From: Neglectibacter timonensis
GTDB lineage: Bacteria > Bacillota > Clostridia > Oscillospirales > Acutalibacteraceae
Assembly (NCBI RefSeq): GCF_900048895.1
Contig: NZ_LT160638.1
Location: 243,497-307,496 of the forward strand
Direction: 5' to 3'
DNA length: 64,000 nt
Part shown: positions 16,926-26,165 of the stretch, one piece after another
Numbering within the stretch: position 1 is the first letter of the stretch
Layout of the letters: every line of letters begins with the position of its first letter
Notes under the pieces: generated by a model
Databases searched by the model: none
What the model saw: only the letters and a program-made list of their open reading frames with translations
Told to the model about the DNA's origin: nothing
Program-made: the position numbers and the translations under genes

Positions 16926-18320
16926 ATGAAAAAACTGTTGGCACTGGTGATGGCTGCCGCTTTGGTATTCAGTATGGCGGCCTGCGCCGGAAACAACACA
17001 AGCTCTGGCAGTAAGGAGAGCAGCAAGACTGAAAGCAAAACGGAAAGCAAAACCGAGAGCAAGACTGAGGAGTCGAAAACTTCCGAAGGCGGAGACAGCG
17101 GCAAGCTGGTAGAGATCAATCTACCCACCTTCAAGGCCGGTGAAAACGTAGGCGCCGTGTTCTTCCTGCCTCAGGTAGAGCGCTTCAACAAAATGTACGA
17201 GGGCAAGTATAAGATCAATATCGAAGAGGTGCCTCAGGCTTCCTATTCAGAAAAGATCAAGCAGCTGGCCCAGCAGAAAAAGATGCCGGTGCTGATGCAC
17301 ACGGGCGTGGACAACGAGTGGTTCAAAAAGGTTGCCATTCCCAACGGCTTTGCCTATGATTTGACCGACTGGTACAATAACACCCCCACAAAGAAGTTCT
17401 TTATTCAGGATTCTGTGGAATACAGCACCCGCGACGGCAAGCTCGTCACTGCCCCCGCAGCGGTAACCCGCCCCATGGGCCTGTTCTACAATTCTGATCT
17501 GTACAAGCCGGAGAAGGCCGTTCACGACATGACGGTAGATGAATTTATCGCTTCCCTGGGCGACAGCAAAATTGCGTTCCAGACCGCCGACAACGCATGG
17601 TGTTCCATGCTTTTCCTCTCCGACCTGGTGGCCAACGAAGAGGGCGGTATTGAGATTTTGAAGAACAATGTGGACGACAAGACCTCCGATTTCAACCAGC
17701 CCGCCATTGTCAACGCGGTGACCAAGCTGCAGAAGATCCTGCAGGAGAATGCCTCTGCAAACTCTGTGGGCGCAGCCTATGCCGACGCTGCCAACAACTT
17801 CATGAGCGAGGGCTCTGTAGTGATTTTGAACGGTCCTTGGATGTCCGCGGATTTCGCCCCGGATTCCAGCGACAAGTGGAGCAACAATTTTGACGGCGCC
17901 AATGTGCATGCTGATCTTCTGCCCGGAAATATCGGCCTGGCCAACACCAGAGGCTGGGGCGAGTGGTGGGTTTCCGCCTATGCGACCGACGAGGAGATTG
18001 AGCTTGCCAAGGCATGGCTTGATTTTGTGAACAGCCAGGAAGAGCTGGAAGCCTACATGCTGGCCGAGGGCGGTTCCTGCCCGAACATGGAATACAGTGA
18101 AAACTTCCTTGCCAAACAGGGAGAGACCCAGGTTTTGGCCGATCTGTCTGCAGCCATCAACGACAAGACACAATTTACGCCTTCCATCCTGGATATCATG
18201 CCTACCTCCGTCGGTGAGACAGAAGTTGGAAAGATGCTGCCCCAGCTGATCGACGGTACCCTGACACCCGAACAGTTCTGCGAACAGCTTTCTGCCAAGG
18301 CCGCCGACGCTCTGGCATAA
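16926..18320 (+). CDS. sugar ABC transporter substrate-binding lipoprotein
   Basis: A 464-residue family-1 solute-binding protein. A signal peptide (MKKLLALVMAAALVFSMAAC) ends in a lipobox, so the mature protein is anchored outside the membrane. Residues about 27-50 are a low-complexity linker of SK and TESK repeats encoded by a short tandem DNA repeat. The binding domains follow (PAAVTRPMGLFYNSDLY, GPWMSADFAPDSS, GWGEWWVSAYATD). It should deliver an oligosaccharide or glycoside to the two permeases just downstream. A GGAGG site precedes the ATG. A terminator behind it allows the binding protein to be made in excess over the permeases. Confidence 0.92.
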   Translation: MKKLLALVMAAALVFSMAACAGNNTSSGSKESSKTESKTESKTESKTEESKTSEGGDSGKLVEINLPTFKAGENVGAVFFLPQVERFNKMYEGKYKINIEEVPQASYSEKIKQLAQQKKMPVLMHTGVDNEWFKKVAIPNGFAYDLTDWYNNTPTKKFFIQDSVEYSTRDGKLVTAPAAVTRPMGLFYNSDLYKPEKAVHDMTVDEFIASLGDSKIAFQTADNAWCSMLFLSDLVANEEGGIEILKNNVDDKTSDFNQPAIVNAVTKLQKILQENASANSVGAAYADAANNFMSEGSVVILNGPWMSADFAPDSSDKWSNNFDGANVHADLLPGNIGLANTRGWGEWWVSAYATDEEIELAKAWLDFVNSQEELEAYMLAEGGSCPNMEYSENFLAKQGETQVLADLSAAINDKTQFTPSILDIMPTSVGETEVGKMLPQLIDGTLTPEQFCEQLSAKAADALA

Positions 18321-18365
18321 AAGAAAAGGACTGTCCGCTTCGGCAGAGTCTGAAAACAGAGAGAC

Positions 18366-18409
18366 GGGGCGGCGGACACATCGCAAGGATGGCCGCCGCC
18401 CTTTTTTTC
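18366..18409 (+). terminator. intergenic terminator/attenuator
   Basis: GGGCGGCGG pairs with the CCGCCGCCC region at 18392-18401 and is followed by TTTTTTT, between the binding-protein and permease genes. It is likely partial, giving more binding protein than permease. Confidence 0.75.
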
Positions 18410-18512
18410 TTCGAACTGCAGGAGAGCTCCACCCGCCGTGTTTAACGTCGGAGAGGGGAGACATAAGTTTTTTTCGACCCATTGAGAAGGGCCGGAAAAG
18501 GAGGGAATGTCC

Positions 18513-19430
18513 ATGAGCAAAATTAAAATGCCCGACAAGGGGAAAAGAGTCCGGGCATCAAAGCTGGAGCGGCGGGACTACAAGTGGATTTATCTGTTCC
18601 TGCTGCCATCGGTTGTCATGTTTCTGATGTTCTATTTTGTCCCAATACTTACCATGTTCTTTACATCCTTTACCAAGTGGGACGGATTCAACGCCCCTGT
18701 ATTCAACGGCCTCGACAACTATACCAGGCTCTTTTCAAACCCGGCATTCGTTATCTCTGTGCGCAACTTGATCGCCTGGTCGCTGATTGGAATTTTCCTG
18801 CACGTGGGATTCGGCGTATTGGTGGCCCTTATCCTGTACCATAAACCCAGAGGCTGGAAATTCACCCGTGCGGTGTTTATGATCCCCAACGTCATTTCCG
18901 CGGCGGCATGGGCCTTGATCTACAAATTCATCTTTAACAATGAGATGGGCGTGCTCAATAACTTGATCCGCATGATCAGCCCGGATTTTAACGTGCAGTG
19001 GTTCTACACTTCGCCCTATGCTTTCTGGGCCATCACCTTTACCTGGCTGTTCTATGCCGTCATTGTCACCCTGGTGGTTTTGGGAGATTTGATGGCCATT
19101 CCTGAAGAGCTCAACGAGGCTGCGCGCATCGACGGTGCAAATCAGTGGCAGATTACCACACGGATTCACCTGCCGCTGTGCCGCAACGCCATCGGCACCA
19201 GTATTATCTGTACGGTGACCTCCCGTGTGGCTATGTATGAAGCCATTCAGCTTACCACGGCAGGCGGCCCTGGAGATGATACCATGAACACGCCGCTGAT
19301 CCTGGTAAAAGCCATTATGGATATGAATAACGGTTATGCCAATGCGGCCGGCGTAGTCATGTTCCTGATCGGCGTCATCATCATGGTCATCATCAATAAG
19401 GTGATGAAAATGAATGAACCGGTCTATTGA
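18513..19430 (+). CDS. sugar ABC transporter permease (UgpA/MalF-type)
   Basis: A 305-residue membrane permease of the CUT1 class with about six helices after a basic N-terminus (KRVRASKLERRDYKW). EELNEAARIDGANQWQ is the EAA loop that docks on the ATPase, near residue 200. The start is the ATG eight bases after AAGGAGGG; an ATG two codons earlier is too close. It pairs with the next gene, and no ATPase is encoded nearby. Confidence 0.93.
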   Translation: MSKIKMPDKGKRVRASKLERRDYKWIYLFLLPSVVMFLMFYFVPILTMFFTSFTKWDGFNAPVFNGLDNYTRLFSNPAFVISVRNLIAWSLIGIFLHVGFGVLVALILYHKPRGWKFTRAVFMIPNVISAAAWALIYKFIFNNEMGVLNNLIRMISPDFNVQWFYTSPYAFWAITFTWLFYAVIVTLVVLGDLMAIPEELNEAARIDGANQWQITTRIHLPLCRNAIGTSIICTVTSRVAMYEAIQLTTAGGPGDDTMNTPLILVKAIMDMNNGYANAAGVVMFLIGVIIMVIINKVMKMNEPVY

Positions 19431-19446
19431 GAAGGAGGGAAAATAC

Positions 19447-20280
19447 ATGGCTGGTCTGAAAAAATTTGTGACGAGGTTCTTCATGTACCTTGTCTTGGTG
19501 TTTACCGTCGTCGTGTCGGTATTTCCGATTCTGTGGGTGATTATCTCCTCCTTTAAAACCAATGCCCAGATTCTGAGCAGTCCTTTTACGCTGCCGACCT
19601 CCATCAGCTTTGACGCCTATGCCTATCTGTTTACCAAATATAACTTTCTGGGCTATGCGCTCAACTCCCTGATCGTTTCGGTGGTATCCACTTTTGTGTC
19701 CCTTCTGTTCTACGCTATGGGGGCTTATGTGATTGCCAAGTTTAATTTCCCCGGCAAAAACCTGTTTTACGTCCTGTTTGCCATGACGCTTCTGGTACCG
19801 GGACAATCCAAGGCGCAGCCCATCTTTGCGCTGATCATGAACCTGAACCTCTATGACAACATCTGGGGCCTCACGCTGGTGTATCTGTCAGGAGGCATGG
19901 CCATGAGCATGTTTATCCTCAAGGCGGCGTTTATGTCGGTGCCGAAATCTTTGGATGAGGCCGCTGAACTGGAAGGCGCGGGGTTCTTCCGGCGTTTCTG
20001 GAGCATCAACCTTCCGCTGACCAAGAGCGGGCTTTCTACCGCGGGGATCCTGATGTTCCTGGGGAACTGGAACGAATATTTCTATGCGTCCCTGTTGACG
20101 TCCAGCGATAAGAACAGAACGCTGCCCATTGCCCTGCAGTTCTTCAATGAGGCATTTTCCTACGACTACACAAAGCTTTTTGCGGCCCTGACCGTGGTGG
20201 TTCTTCCGGGCATTATCCTCTATGCCTGCGCCCAGGAGCAGGTGCAGGCCAGTGTGGCTGCATCCGGTGTAAAAGGCTGA
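19447..20280 (+). CDS. sugar ABC transporter permease (UgpE/MalG-type)
   Basis: A 277-residue second permease. It has about six helices, the EAA loop SLDEAAELEGAGFFRRF near residue 175, and the typical block FLGNWNEYFYASLL. The start is the ATG after AAGGAGGG; an earlier in-frame ATG overlaps the preceding gene and lacks a site. With the previous gene it forms the translocation pore. The phosphorylase gene follows after about 130 bases on the same strand. Confidence 0.93.
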   Translation: MAGLKKFVTRFFMYLVLVFTVVVSVFPILWVIISSFKTNAQILSSPFTLPTSISFDAYAYLFTKYNFLGYALNSLIVSVVSTFVSLLFYAMGAYVIAKFNFPGKNLFYVLFAMTLLVPGQSKAQPIFALIMNLNLYDNIWGLTLVYLSGGMAMSMFILKAAFMSVPKSLDEAAELEGAGFFRRFWSINLPLTKSGLSTAGILMFLGNWNEYFYASLLTSSDKNRTLPIALQFFNEAFSYDYTKLFAALTVVVLPGIILYACAQEQVQASVAASGVKG

Positions 20281-20411
20281 ATATATTTTAACATACTGAA
20301 ACTGCATTGTGGCCTCCCGGTGGGAATGCGTCTGAGTTCCAAGCCGTACGGCGCGGAAACCGCCGCTCCTGCCGAGGGGGCTTTTTCATGGAAAATAGAG
20401 GAGAAAAGGAT

Positions 20412-22763
20412 ATGAATTACTTACAATATAATGCCGGAACGGGAAGCAAAGAAAACTGGGTGGTCAGGGAAGCCGTATTCGATCCCCGGTACCTTGGAAA
20501 ATGCGAATCGATTTTCTGCCTGGGAAACGGGTACCTCAATGTGAGGTCCGCCCTGGAAGAACGATATGTGGGAGAAACCAGGGACCTGCTGGTGACGGGC
20601 ACCTTCAACCGGGCCGACGAAACTGAGGTCACGGAGCTGCCGAACCTGCCTGATATCACCAATGTGGATATTCTGCTGGACGGGAAGCGGTTCCGTATGG
20701 ATGCGGGAACGCTGCAGGAATACCGCAGGGAGTTGGATCTGCAGACCGGGGAATTGAGCCGGCATGTGGTGTGGGCTTCCCCGGAGGGGAACCGGGTGAA
20801 ACTGGATTTTTTCCGGTTTGTATCCAAGGAAAACGAGCATCTGATTGGGGGAAAGCTGGAAATCACCCCGCTGTCTCAGGAAGTAAAAATCGGAATTCAC
20901 AGCGGGATTGACGGACGTGTCACCAATTCGGGCGCCCAGCATTTTCTGGAAGGCAGCAAACGGGTCTATGAGGGCGAATACCTGGAGATGGTATCGAGGA
21001 CAAACCAGTCCGGTGTGACGGCGGCAGTGCATACCACTCACAGGGTTTTCCTGAACGGCAAGGCTCAGACAGTGCCTGCCCTTCCTGTGATCAGCAGGCG
21101 GACAATTGAAAATCAGATGGAGATTGTGGTCCCGGCAGGTGAGACACTGGTGGTGGAGAAGCTCTCCTGTGTCCATACCAGCAGAGATCTGGCCTACGAA
21201 AAGCTTTCTTCTGAGGAGGCGGCGAAACGCACTGCCGCGGACGGCCTCTCAGTTCTCCGTACTGCCAGACAGGAAGGGTATGACAGGCTCTTCGAAAAGA
21301 GCAGGGAGGCCTGGAGACTTTATTGGGAACCAAGGGATGTCAAAATCACCTGTGAAAACGGTTTTGACCAGTTGGCCCTGCGTTTCGCACTGTACCATTT
21401 GGCTATTATGGCTAAGACGGACGACAGCAGGGTTGGAATCGGTGCAAAAGGAATGAGCGGAGAAGGCTATAAGGGCCACTCCTTCTGGGATACGGAGATT
21501 TTCATCCTGCCCTACTTTATGTTTACAGACCCCGGCGCTGCTAAAACTCTGCTGGAATACCGGTACCATACCCTGGGCGGGGCCTATGCAAAGGCAAAGG
21601 AATATGGCTTTCTGGGCGCCATGTACCCCTGGGAATCCGCTTGGGCGGACGATGGCGAGGTGACTCCCAAGCTGGGAGGCGCAGACGTGGTGACGGGCAA
21701 GCCCATTCCTATCCTGACCGGAGAGCTGGAACAGCATGTGTCGGCTGATATTGCCTATACGGTGTGGCAGTACTGGCTCATGACGGGGGACCGGGAGTTT
21801 ATGGAGCGCTGCGGCGTGGAGATCATCACCCAGACAGGTCGTTTTTGGGCAAGCCGCCTGGAGTGGAATCCGGAAAAGAAACAATTTGAAATCAACGACG
21901 TTATTGGCCCGGATGAATATAAGGAGCATGTCAATAACAACGCCTATACCAATTATATGGCTCATTATAATATGGAATTGGCGCTGAAGCTGATCCGGGA
22001 GCTGCGGGAGCAGGAACCGGTATTCTATACTGGACTGTGCGCCAGGCTGCCGCTGGAGGAGACAGAACGGGAAATTTCTGAAAAGCTGGATCTGATCTAT
22101 CTTCCTCAGCCGGATGACCGGGGGTTGATTCCGCAATTCGACGGGTATTTCGGACTGCGGGAAATCGATCTGACTCCCTATAAGGACAGGGAAACCGTAG
22201 GGACAATTTATAACGATTACAATGCGGAACAGATCAACGGCATCATGGTGCTGAAACAGGCTGATTTGCTGGTGCTGTTCTATCTTCTGGACGACTTGTT
22301 CCCCGCTGAGCTCAAAGAAAAAAACTATATGTTCTATGAGGCGCACACCCTGCACGATTCCTCTTTGAGCAAATCCACGCACTGTGTCTTGGCCTGCGAC
22401 CTTGGCCTTTCGGAGCAGGCTTACCGGTTTTACCAGGGCGCCTGCCTGACCGATCTGGGGCAGAAGATGCTCTCTTCCGATATGGGAATCCACAGTGCGG
22501 CCATGGGCGGAATCTGGCAAAATGTGGTGCTGGGGTTCGGCGGTGTGAGACTGGTCGGCGGGAAGCTGCAGATTTCCCCCTGTCTGCCTGAAGGCTGGAG
22601 CAGGCTGGAATTCCCGCTGGTGTTCCGTGGTACGCCTCTGCGGGTGGCGGCGGAGCGGAACAGGGTAGTCGTGGAAAACAGAGGAACCGTGCCCGTCGCC
22701 CTGCGGTTGTGCGGAAAAGAGCTGGAGCTAGCGGCTGGAAGCAGGTACGAGGTGGGGCTCTGA
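20412..22763 (+). CDS. glycoside hydrolase family 65 phosphorylase
   Basis: A 783-residue cytosolic GH65 enzyme of the maltose/trehalose/kojibiose/nigerose phosphorylase group. It splits an alpha-glucoside with phosphate to beta-glucose 1-phosphate and the remaining sugar. The N-terminal super-sandwich domain (ESIFCLGNGYLNVRSALEER) is followed by the (alpha/alpha)6 barrel with KGHSFWDTEIFILPYF. NDVIGPDEYKEHVNNNAYTN carries the catalytic acid E502. The C-terminal beta sheets end near GGKLQISPCLPEGW. The start is the ATG behind GAGGAGAAAAGG; upstream ATGs have no site. No beta-phosphoglucomutase is nearby, which is unusual for such loci. The exact disaccharide cannot be read. Confidence 0.93.
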   Translation: MNYLQYNAGTGSKENWVVREAVFDPRYLGKCESIFCLGNGYLNVRSALEERYVGETRDLLVTGTFNRADETEVTELPNLPDITNVDILLDGKRFRMDAGTLQEYRRELDLQTGELSRHVVWASPEGNRVKLDFFRFVSKENEHLIGGKLEITPLSQEVKIGIHSGIDGRVTNSGAQHFLEGSKRVYEGEYLEMVSRTNQSGVTAAVHTTHRVFLNGKAQTVPALPVISRRTIENQMEIVVPAGETLVVEKLSCVHTSRDLAYEKLSSEEAAKRTAADGLSVLRTARQEGYDRLFEKSREAWRLYWEPRDVKITCENGFDQLALRFALYHLAIMAKTDDSRVGIGAKGMSGEGYKGHSFWDTEIFILPYFMFTDPGAAKTLLEYRYHTLGGAYAKAKEYGFLGAMYPWESAWADDGEVTPKLGGADVVTGKPIPILTGELEQHVSADIAYTVWQYWLMTGDREFMERCGVEIITQTGRFWASRLEWNPEKKQFEINDVIGPDEYKEHVNNNAYTNYMAHYNMELALKLIRELREQEPVFYTGLCARLPLEETEREISEKLDLIYLPQPDDRGLIPQFDGYFGLREIDLTPYKDRETVGTIYNDYNAEQINGIMVLKQADLLVLFYLLDDLFPAELKEKNYMFYEAHTLHDSSLSKSTHCVLACDLGLSEQAYRFYQGACLTDLGQKMLSSDMGIHSAAMGGIWQNVVLGFGGVRLVGGKLQISPCLPEGWSRLEFPLVFRGTPLRVAAERNRVVVENRGTVPVALRLCGKELELAAGSRYEVGL

Positions 22764-23557
22764 TGCTGCCCTATCGGGAGGACTTGTCTCACAGTCTGGA
22801 AGAGAACGGCTTTACCGCTTTTATCAATTACAAAGAAGGTCGGGGACAAATGGCTCCCTCCCACTGGCATGAATTCTATGAGCTGCTCTACCTGTTCGAC
22901 GGCAGAAGTATGCAGACGGTGAATGAAAAACAGTTTTTCATGGAATCCGGAGAAGTTCTGCTGATCGCTCCGGGTGACCTGCATACCACGGTATCCGCTG
23001 CCGATGCCTGCTTCATCGGAGTGGTTCAGTTCTCTCTGCCGGAGAAGCTTCCCGGCAGGCTGTTGACCCCTCAGCCGGGAGATCGGGAGCAGGCAAGGAT
23101 TTTTACAGTAATCAACCGGGAAGTCACCCTGCAAAATCCAGGATATCAGATGATTGTCCAGGGCTTGATTCGTCAGGTCCTGGGATTTCTGGAGCGGGAT
23201 GGAAAAACGCTGTCTACCGGACGGGACGTCCGGGCGGAGGAGGCTCTTCGCATTGTGGGGTATATCCGCTCTCATTTGGGAGATACCCTGACTCTGGCGG
23301 GCACGGCAGCCTTTGCAGGGTATTCTCCGGCATATTTCTCCAAATACTTTAAACGCCTGATGGGGCTTTCTTTCAAGACCTATACGGACAGGGAAAGGAT
23401 TTGGGCGGCCAAGGACATGCTCTTGGAGGGAAAAACGGTGACGGAAGCAGCCGCGCTTCTGCAATACGACTCCCCTTCTTCCTTCTGCCGCGCTTTCCGC
23501 CGGATTGCGGGATACTCTCCCTCTGCGCTCAGCGAGCTGGCAAAGGACAAAATTTGA
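22763..23557 (+). CDS. AraC-family transcriptional regulator (1)
   Basis: A 264-residue regulator with an N-terminal cupin-like sensor (MAPSHWHEFYELLYLFDGRS, then GEVLLIAPGDLH) and a C-terminal pair of helix-turn-helices (about 160-260) including AAFAGYSPAYFSKYFKRLMG and SPSSFCRAFRRIAGYSP. The ATG overlaps the TGA of the phosphorylase gene by one base, which means translational coupling, so it belongs to the same operon. It probably activates sugar genes when its cupin binds a saccharide. Confidence 0.92.
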   Translation: MLPYREDLSHSLEENGFTAFINYKEGRGQMAPSHWHEFYELLYLFDGRSMQTVNEKQFFMESGEVLLIAPGDLHTTVSAADACFIGVVQFSLPEKLPGRLLTPQPGDREQARIFTVINREVTLQNPGYQMIVQGLIRQVLGFLERDGKTLSTGRDVRAEEALRIVGYIRSHLGDTLTLAGTAAFAGYSPAYFSKYFKRLMGLSFKTYTDRERIWAAKDMLLEGKTVTEAAALLQYDSPSSFCRAFRRIAGYSPSALSELAKDKI

Positions 23558-23690
23558 ACAGGATCCGGTAAAATTTGCGCTTTAGGATTGCCTTCCCAAA
23601 CGTTATACTTTAGAAAATATGAAATACAGCGGGAGGGGATCCGGCGATTCAGACCGGGTTTCCTTCGAAAGGGAAAGGCGGTCAGCCCGT

Positions 23691-24713
23691 ATGAATGCAG
23701 TCCATCGCGAGCCGGATTTCGAAAACATCCTGAAGGTGCTGCGCTGTGAAAAGCCCAGCCGTCCTACACTATTTGAGTTTTTTATGAACGATGTGGTTTA
23801 CCGGGAGGCGGCGGGAGAGCCGCCCGCAGAACGTACGCCGCTGAACACGGTCCGTTATCTTGCGAAAGCGTATGCAGCCTGCGGCTATGACTACGTTAAC
23901 GCCCAGGGATGCACGCTTTCGTTTAATCCTAAAATCCAGGAAAGAAAAAACACGGTCTCCCTCAATGGCCGCGTTTGCATTGCCGATTGGGAATCTTTTG
24001 AACGGTTTCAGTGGCCGGATCCTGCCTCTTTTGATTTTTCTGTCCTGAAGGAGGCAGCCCCTTTTCTGCCGGGGAATATGAAGATCATGCTGTCAGGTCC
24101 CGGCGGCGTTCTGGAAAATGTAATCGACCTTGTGGGGTATGATAATCTCTGCTATTTAATCTTTGATGAACCGGAGCTGGTAGCGGCTGTCTTTGAAAAG
24201 GTGGGTTCCATTTTGGCCGCTTATTATGAACAGGGCGCACAGTATGATTCGGTGGGGATCATCATGTCAAACGACGATTGGGGCTTCAATACCCAAACCA
24301 TGCTTTCTCCGGAAGATCTTAGAAAATATGTGTTCCCCTGGCACAAGAAGATTGTAGAGAGCGCCCACAAGAACGGAAAACCGGCTGTGCTCCATTCCTG
24401 CGGCAATCCTGAGGAGATCATGGAGGATATCATCTGTGATATGAAGTTCGACGGAAAGCATTCCTATGAAGATAATATTATTTCCGTAGAAGAGGCCTAC
24501 CGGAGATGGGGCGGCAGAATTGCCATTCTGGGAGGCATCGACGTGGATTTCCTGATCCGCTCAGAGTGCGGCGTCATTACGGAACGCTGCAGAAAGATGC
24601 TGGAGCTGGCCCAGGAGAAGGGCGGCTATGCGCTGGGCTCCGGAAATAGTATCCCAGAGTATATCCCCAATGAAAAGTACTTTGCCATGACTGCTGCCGT
24701 GGCAGATAGTTGA
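23691..24713 (+). CDS. uroporphyrinogen-decarboxylase-family protein (non-heme context)
   Basis: A 340-residue protein with the URO-D/MtaA TIM-barrel outline: RPTLFEFFMNDVVYREAAGE near the start, SGPGGVLENVIDLVGYDNL, SNDDWGFNTQTMLSPEDLRK, then HSCGNPEEIMEDI and LGGIDVDFLIRS. The HSCG segment is where methyltransferase members bind zinc. In a sugar locus it is unlikely to make heme; such paralogues are common beside sugar dehydrogenases and their reaction is unknown. I chose the ATG behind AAAGGCGG; the frame also opens 72 bases earlier with a basic stretch foreign to the family. It stands behind the AraC gene and ends at a strong terminator. Confidence 0.82.
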   Translation: MNAVHREPDFENILKVLRCEKPSRPTLFEFFMNDVVYREAAGEPPAERTPLNTVRYLAKAYAACGYDYVNAQGCTLSFNPKIQERKNTVSLNGRVCIADWESFERFQWPDPASFDFSVLKEAAPFLPGNMKIMLSGPGGVLENVIDLVGYDNLCYLIFDEPELVAAVFEKVGSILAAYYEQGAQYDSVGIIMSNDDWGFNTQTMLSPEDLRKYVFPWHKKIVESAHKNGKPAVLHSCGNPEEIMEDIICDMKFDGKHSYEDNIISVEEAYRRWGGRIAILGGIDVDFLIRSECGVITERCRKMLELAQEKGGYALGSGNSIPEYIPNEKYFAMTAAVADS

Positions 24714-24721
24714 TTAGATGG

Positions 24722-24775
24722 AAAGAGAGACGGTGCCGGCTTCCCTGAGGAAACTGGCACCGTCTCTCTTTTTGT
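24722..24775 (+). terminator. intrinsic terminator
   Basis: AAAGAGAGACGGTGCC pairs with GGCACCGTCTCTCTTT, followed by TTTTTG. It ends the plus-strand catabolic unit at the URO-D-like gene. Confidence 0.85.
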
Positions 24776-24793
24776 TTTTATAAAAAAATGGAA

Positions 24794-24822
24794 AACGGCG
24801 GCGGTTTCGTTCCGCCGCCGTT
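24794..24822 (-). terminator. intrinsic terminator of the minus-strand dehydrogenase unit
   Basis: An 11-bp perfect GC-rich stem (AACGGCGGCGG with its complement, seven-base loop) precedes a T-run when read on the minus strand, 14 bases after the stop of the third Gfo gene. Confidence 0.8.
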
Positions 24823-24835
24823 CCTTTGTTAGGGA

Positions 24836-26035
24836 TCAATCGTCCAGCGTAAACTCCTCCGCCGTGCCGGAAAGGCCCAGAGAACGCAGGGGCTTCGGCC
24901 TCTCGCAATGAGAGGTGAGCTCGTAGATCTTTCCAGTATCGCCGCTGCGCCAGATTCCGTGCATCACTTCAAACGCATGGAATCCCAGGTCCATATGGGC
25001 CCTGGGCCTGCGGCCGTTGCGCAGGGCATAGGCCATGTCCGCTATCCCCACACCGCGGGAATCCTCCCGGAAGGGATGGGTGATGGGCAGGGTGCATTCT
25101 GTGGGGAAGAAGGCGCTCATTCCGGAAGGGGCCTCCTGGAAGGGCTCGATGGGGGCCGCTCCAGACCGGATCACCTTCACGGATCCGCCGAAGAAGTTAG
25201 GGTCGTTGAGTACCAGGATTCCCTGGGTGCCCATAATCTGGAATACAAAACGCGGAACGGAATCCGAGGTGATCATCAAGGTGCCGTGAACGCCGTTTTC
25301 AAATTCCAGCGCGCCCGCGATGGAGGTGGGGGTCTCCACATGTACCGGTTCTTTATAATTGGGATGCCTGGGGTTGCGATAAATGCGGTCCGGATACATA
25401 GTCTTACAGAAACCGCCCACACGCTTGACTGATCCCAGCAGATTGATGATGTTGTGCAGGTAGTACCCGCCAAAGTCATAGGGAATGCCGCCGCCCGGAT
25501 GGAGTACAAACATGAAATGATCGGGATCGATATCGCTCATTTCACCGTCAAACTGGTAGTTGGAAGAATAGCAGCAGACCATGGCTACCGGTGTTCCGAT
25601 CAAACCGTCGTCCAACGCCTTTCTGGCCGTTTGCCAGCTGCCGCCCAGGAATGTATCCGGAGCAATGGTATACTGTACCCCTTTTTCCTTGGCGAGAGCA
25701 TAAAGCTCTTTTCCCTCTTCCAGAGTGACTGCCATCATTTTCTCACAGTAAACATTTTTCCCTGCGAGAATAGCAGCTTTTGAAACCTCATAGTGGGATT
25801 CGGGACAGGTCAGGTTCACTACAATTTCTATTTCAGGATCCTGATAAATCTCCTCATTGGTCATCACCTTAAGGCTGTATTTATCAGCTAAAGCCTGGGC
25901 GCGCTCCGGAATGCGGTCCGCGCAGGCGACCAGGTCGATAATATGGAATTTCTCCATCAGGTTTGGCGCATAGATGCGGTTACAGATAGTGCCGCAGCCG
26001 ATGATGGCAGTTTTCACTTTTTTCATCTGTGGCAT
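24836..26035 (-). CDS. Gfo/Idh/MocA-family NAD(P)-dependent dehydrogenase (3)
   Basis: A 399-residue member, longer than the other two in this window. It has the Rossmann loop TAIIGCGTICNRIYAPNL, NVYCEKMMAVTLEEGK at the catalytic-lysine position (EKM rather than EKP), and HPGGGIPYDFGGYYLHNIIN as the sugar-site block. AGGAGG stands ten bases before the ATG. It is the last of three minus-strand genes after two TIM-barrel proteins, a combination known from inositol-like catabolism and from oxidative cleavage of glycosides. The substrate is unknown. Confidence 0.9.
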   Translation of the reverse strand: MPQMKKVKTAIIGCGTICNRIYAPNLMEKFHIIDLVACADRIPERAQALADKYSLKVMTNEEIYQDPEIEIVVNLTCPESHYEVSKAAILAGKNVYCEKMMAVTLEEGKELYALAKEKGVQYTIAPDTFLGGSWQTARKALDDGLIGTPVAMVCCYSSNYQFDGEMSDIDPDHFMFVLHPGGGIPYDFGGYYLHNIINLLGSVKRVGGFCKTMYPDRIYRNPRHPNYKEPVHVETPTSIAGALEFENGVHGTLMITSDSVPRFVFQIMGTQGILVLNDPNFFGGSVKVIRSGAAPIEPFQEAPSGMSAFFPTECTLPITHPFREDSRGVGIADMAYALRNGRRPRAHMDLGFHAFEVMHGIWRSGDTGKIYELTSHCERPKPLRSLGLSGTAEEFTLDD

Positions 26036-26165
26036 GGGAAATTGGCCTCCTTTATTGATGTTGCGTTCAAGATAAAGCGGTTCGGATAGAGGAAGAGGAC
26101 CCTTTCTGTGGGTCCTCCTCTGAAAACCGCGGCTGCACGTGAGACAGCCGGTGGGTACAGCATGC

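Noticed and set aside
17020..17090. short tandem DNA repeats in the first binding-protein gene as a possible CRISPR or phase-variation tract
   Set aside because: They encode the SK/TESK linker in frame after the lipobox; units are imperfect and 12 bases long, ordinary for a lipoprotein linker.
26090..26125. hairpin GAGGACCC/GGGTCCTC as terminator between the first TIM-barrel gene and dehydrogenase 3
   Set aside because: No T-tract follows on the minus strand; possibly only a stabilising stem, so not listed as a terminator.
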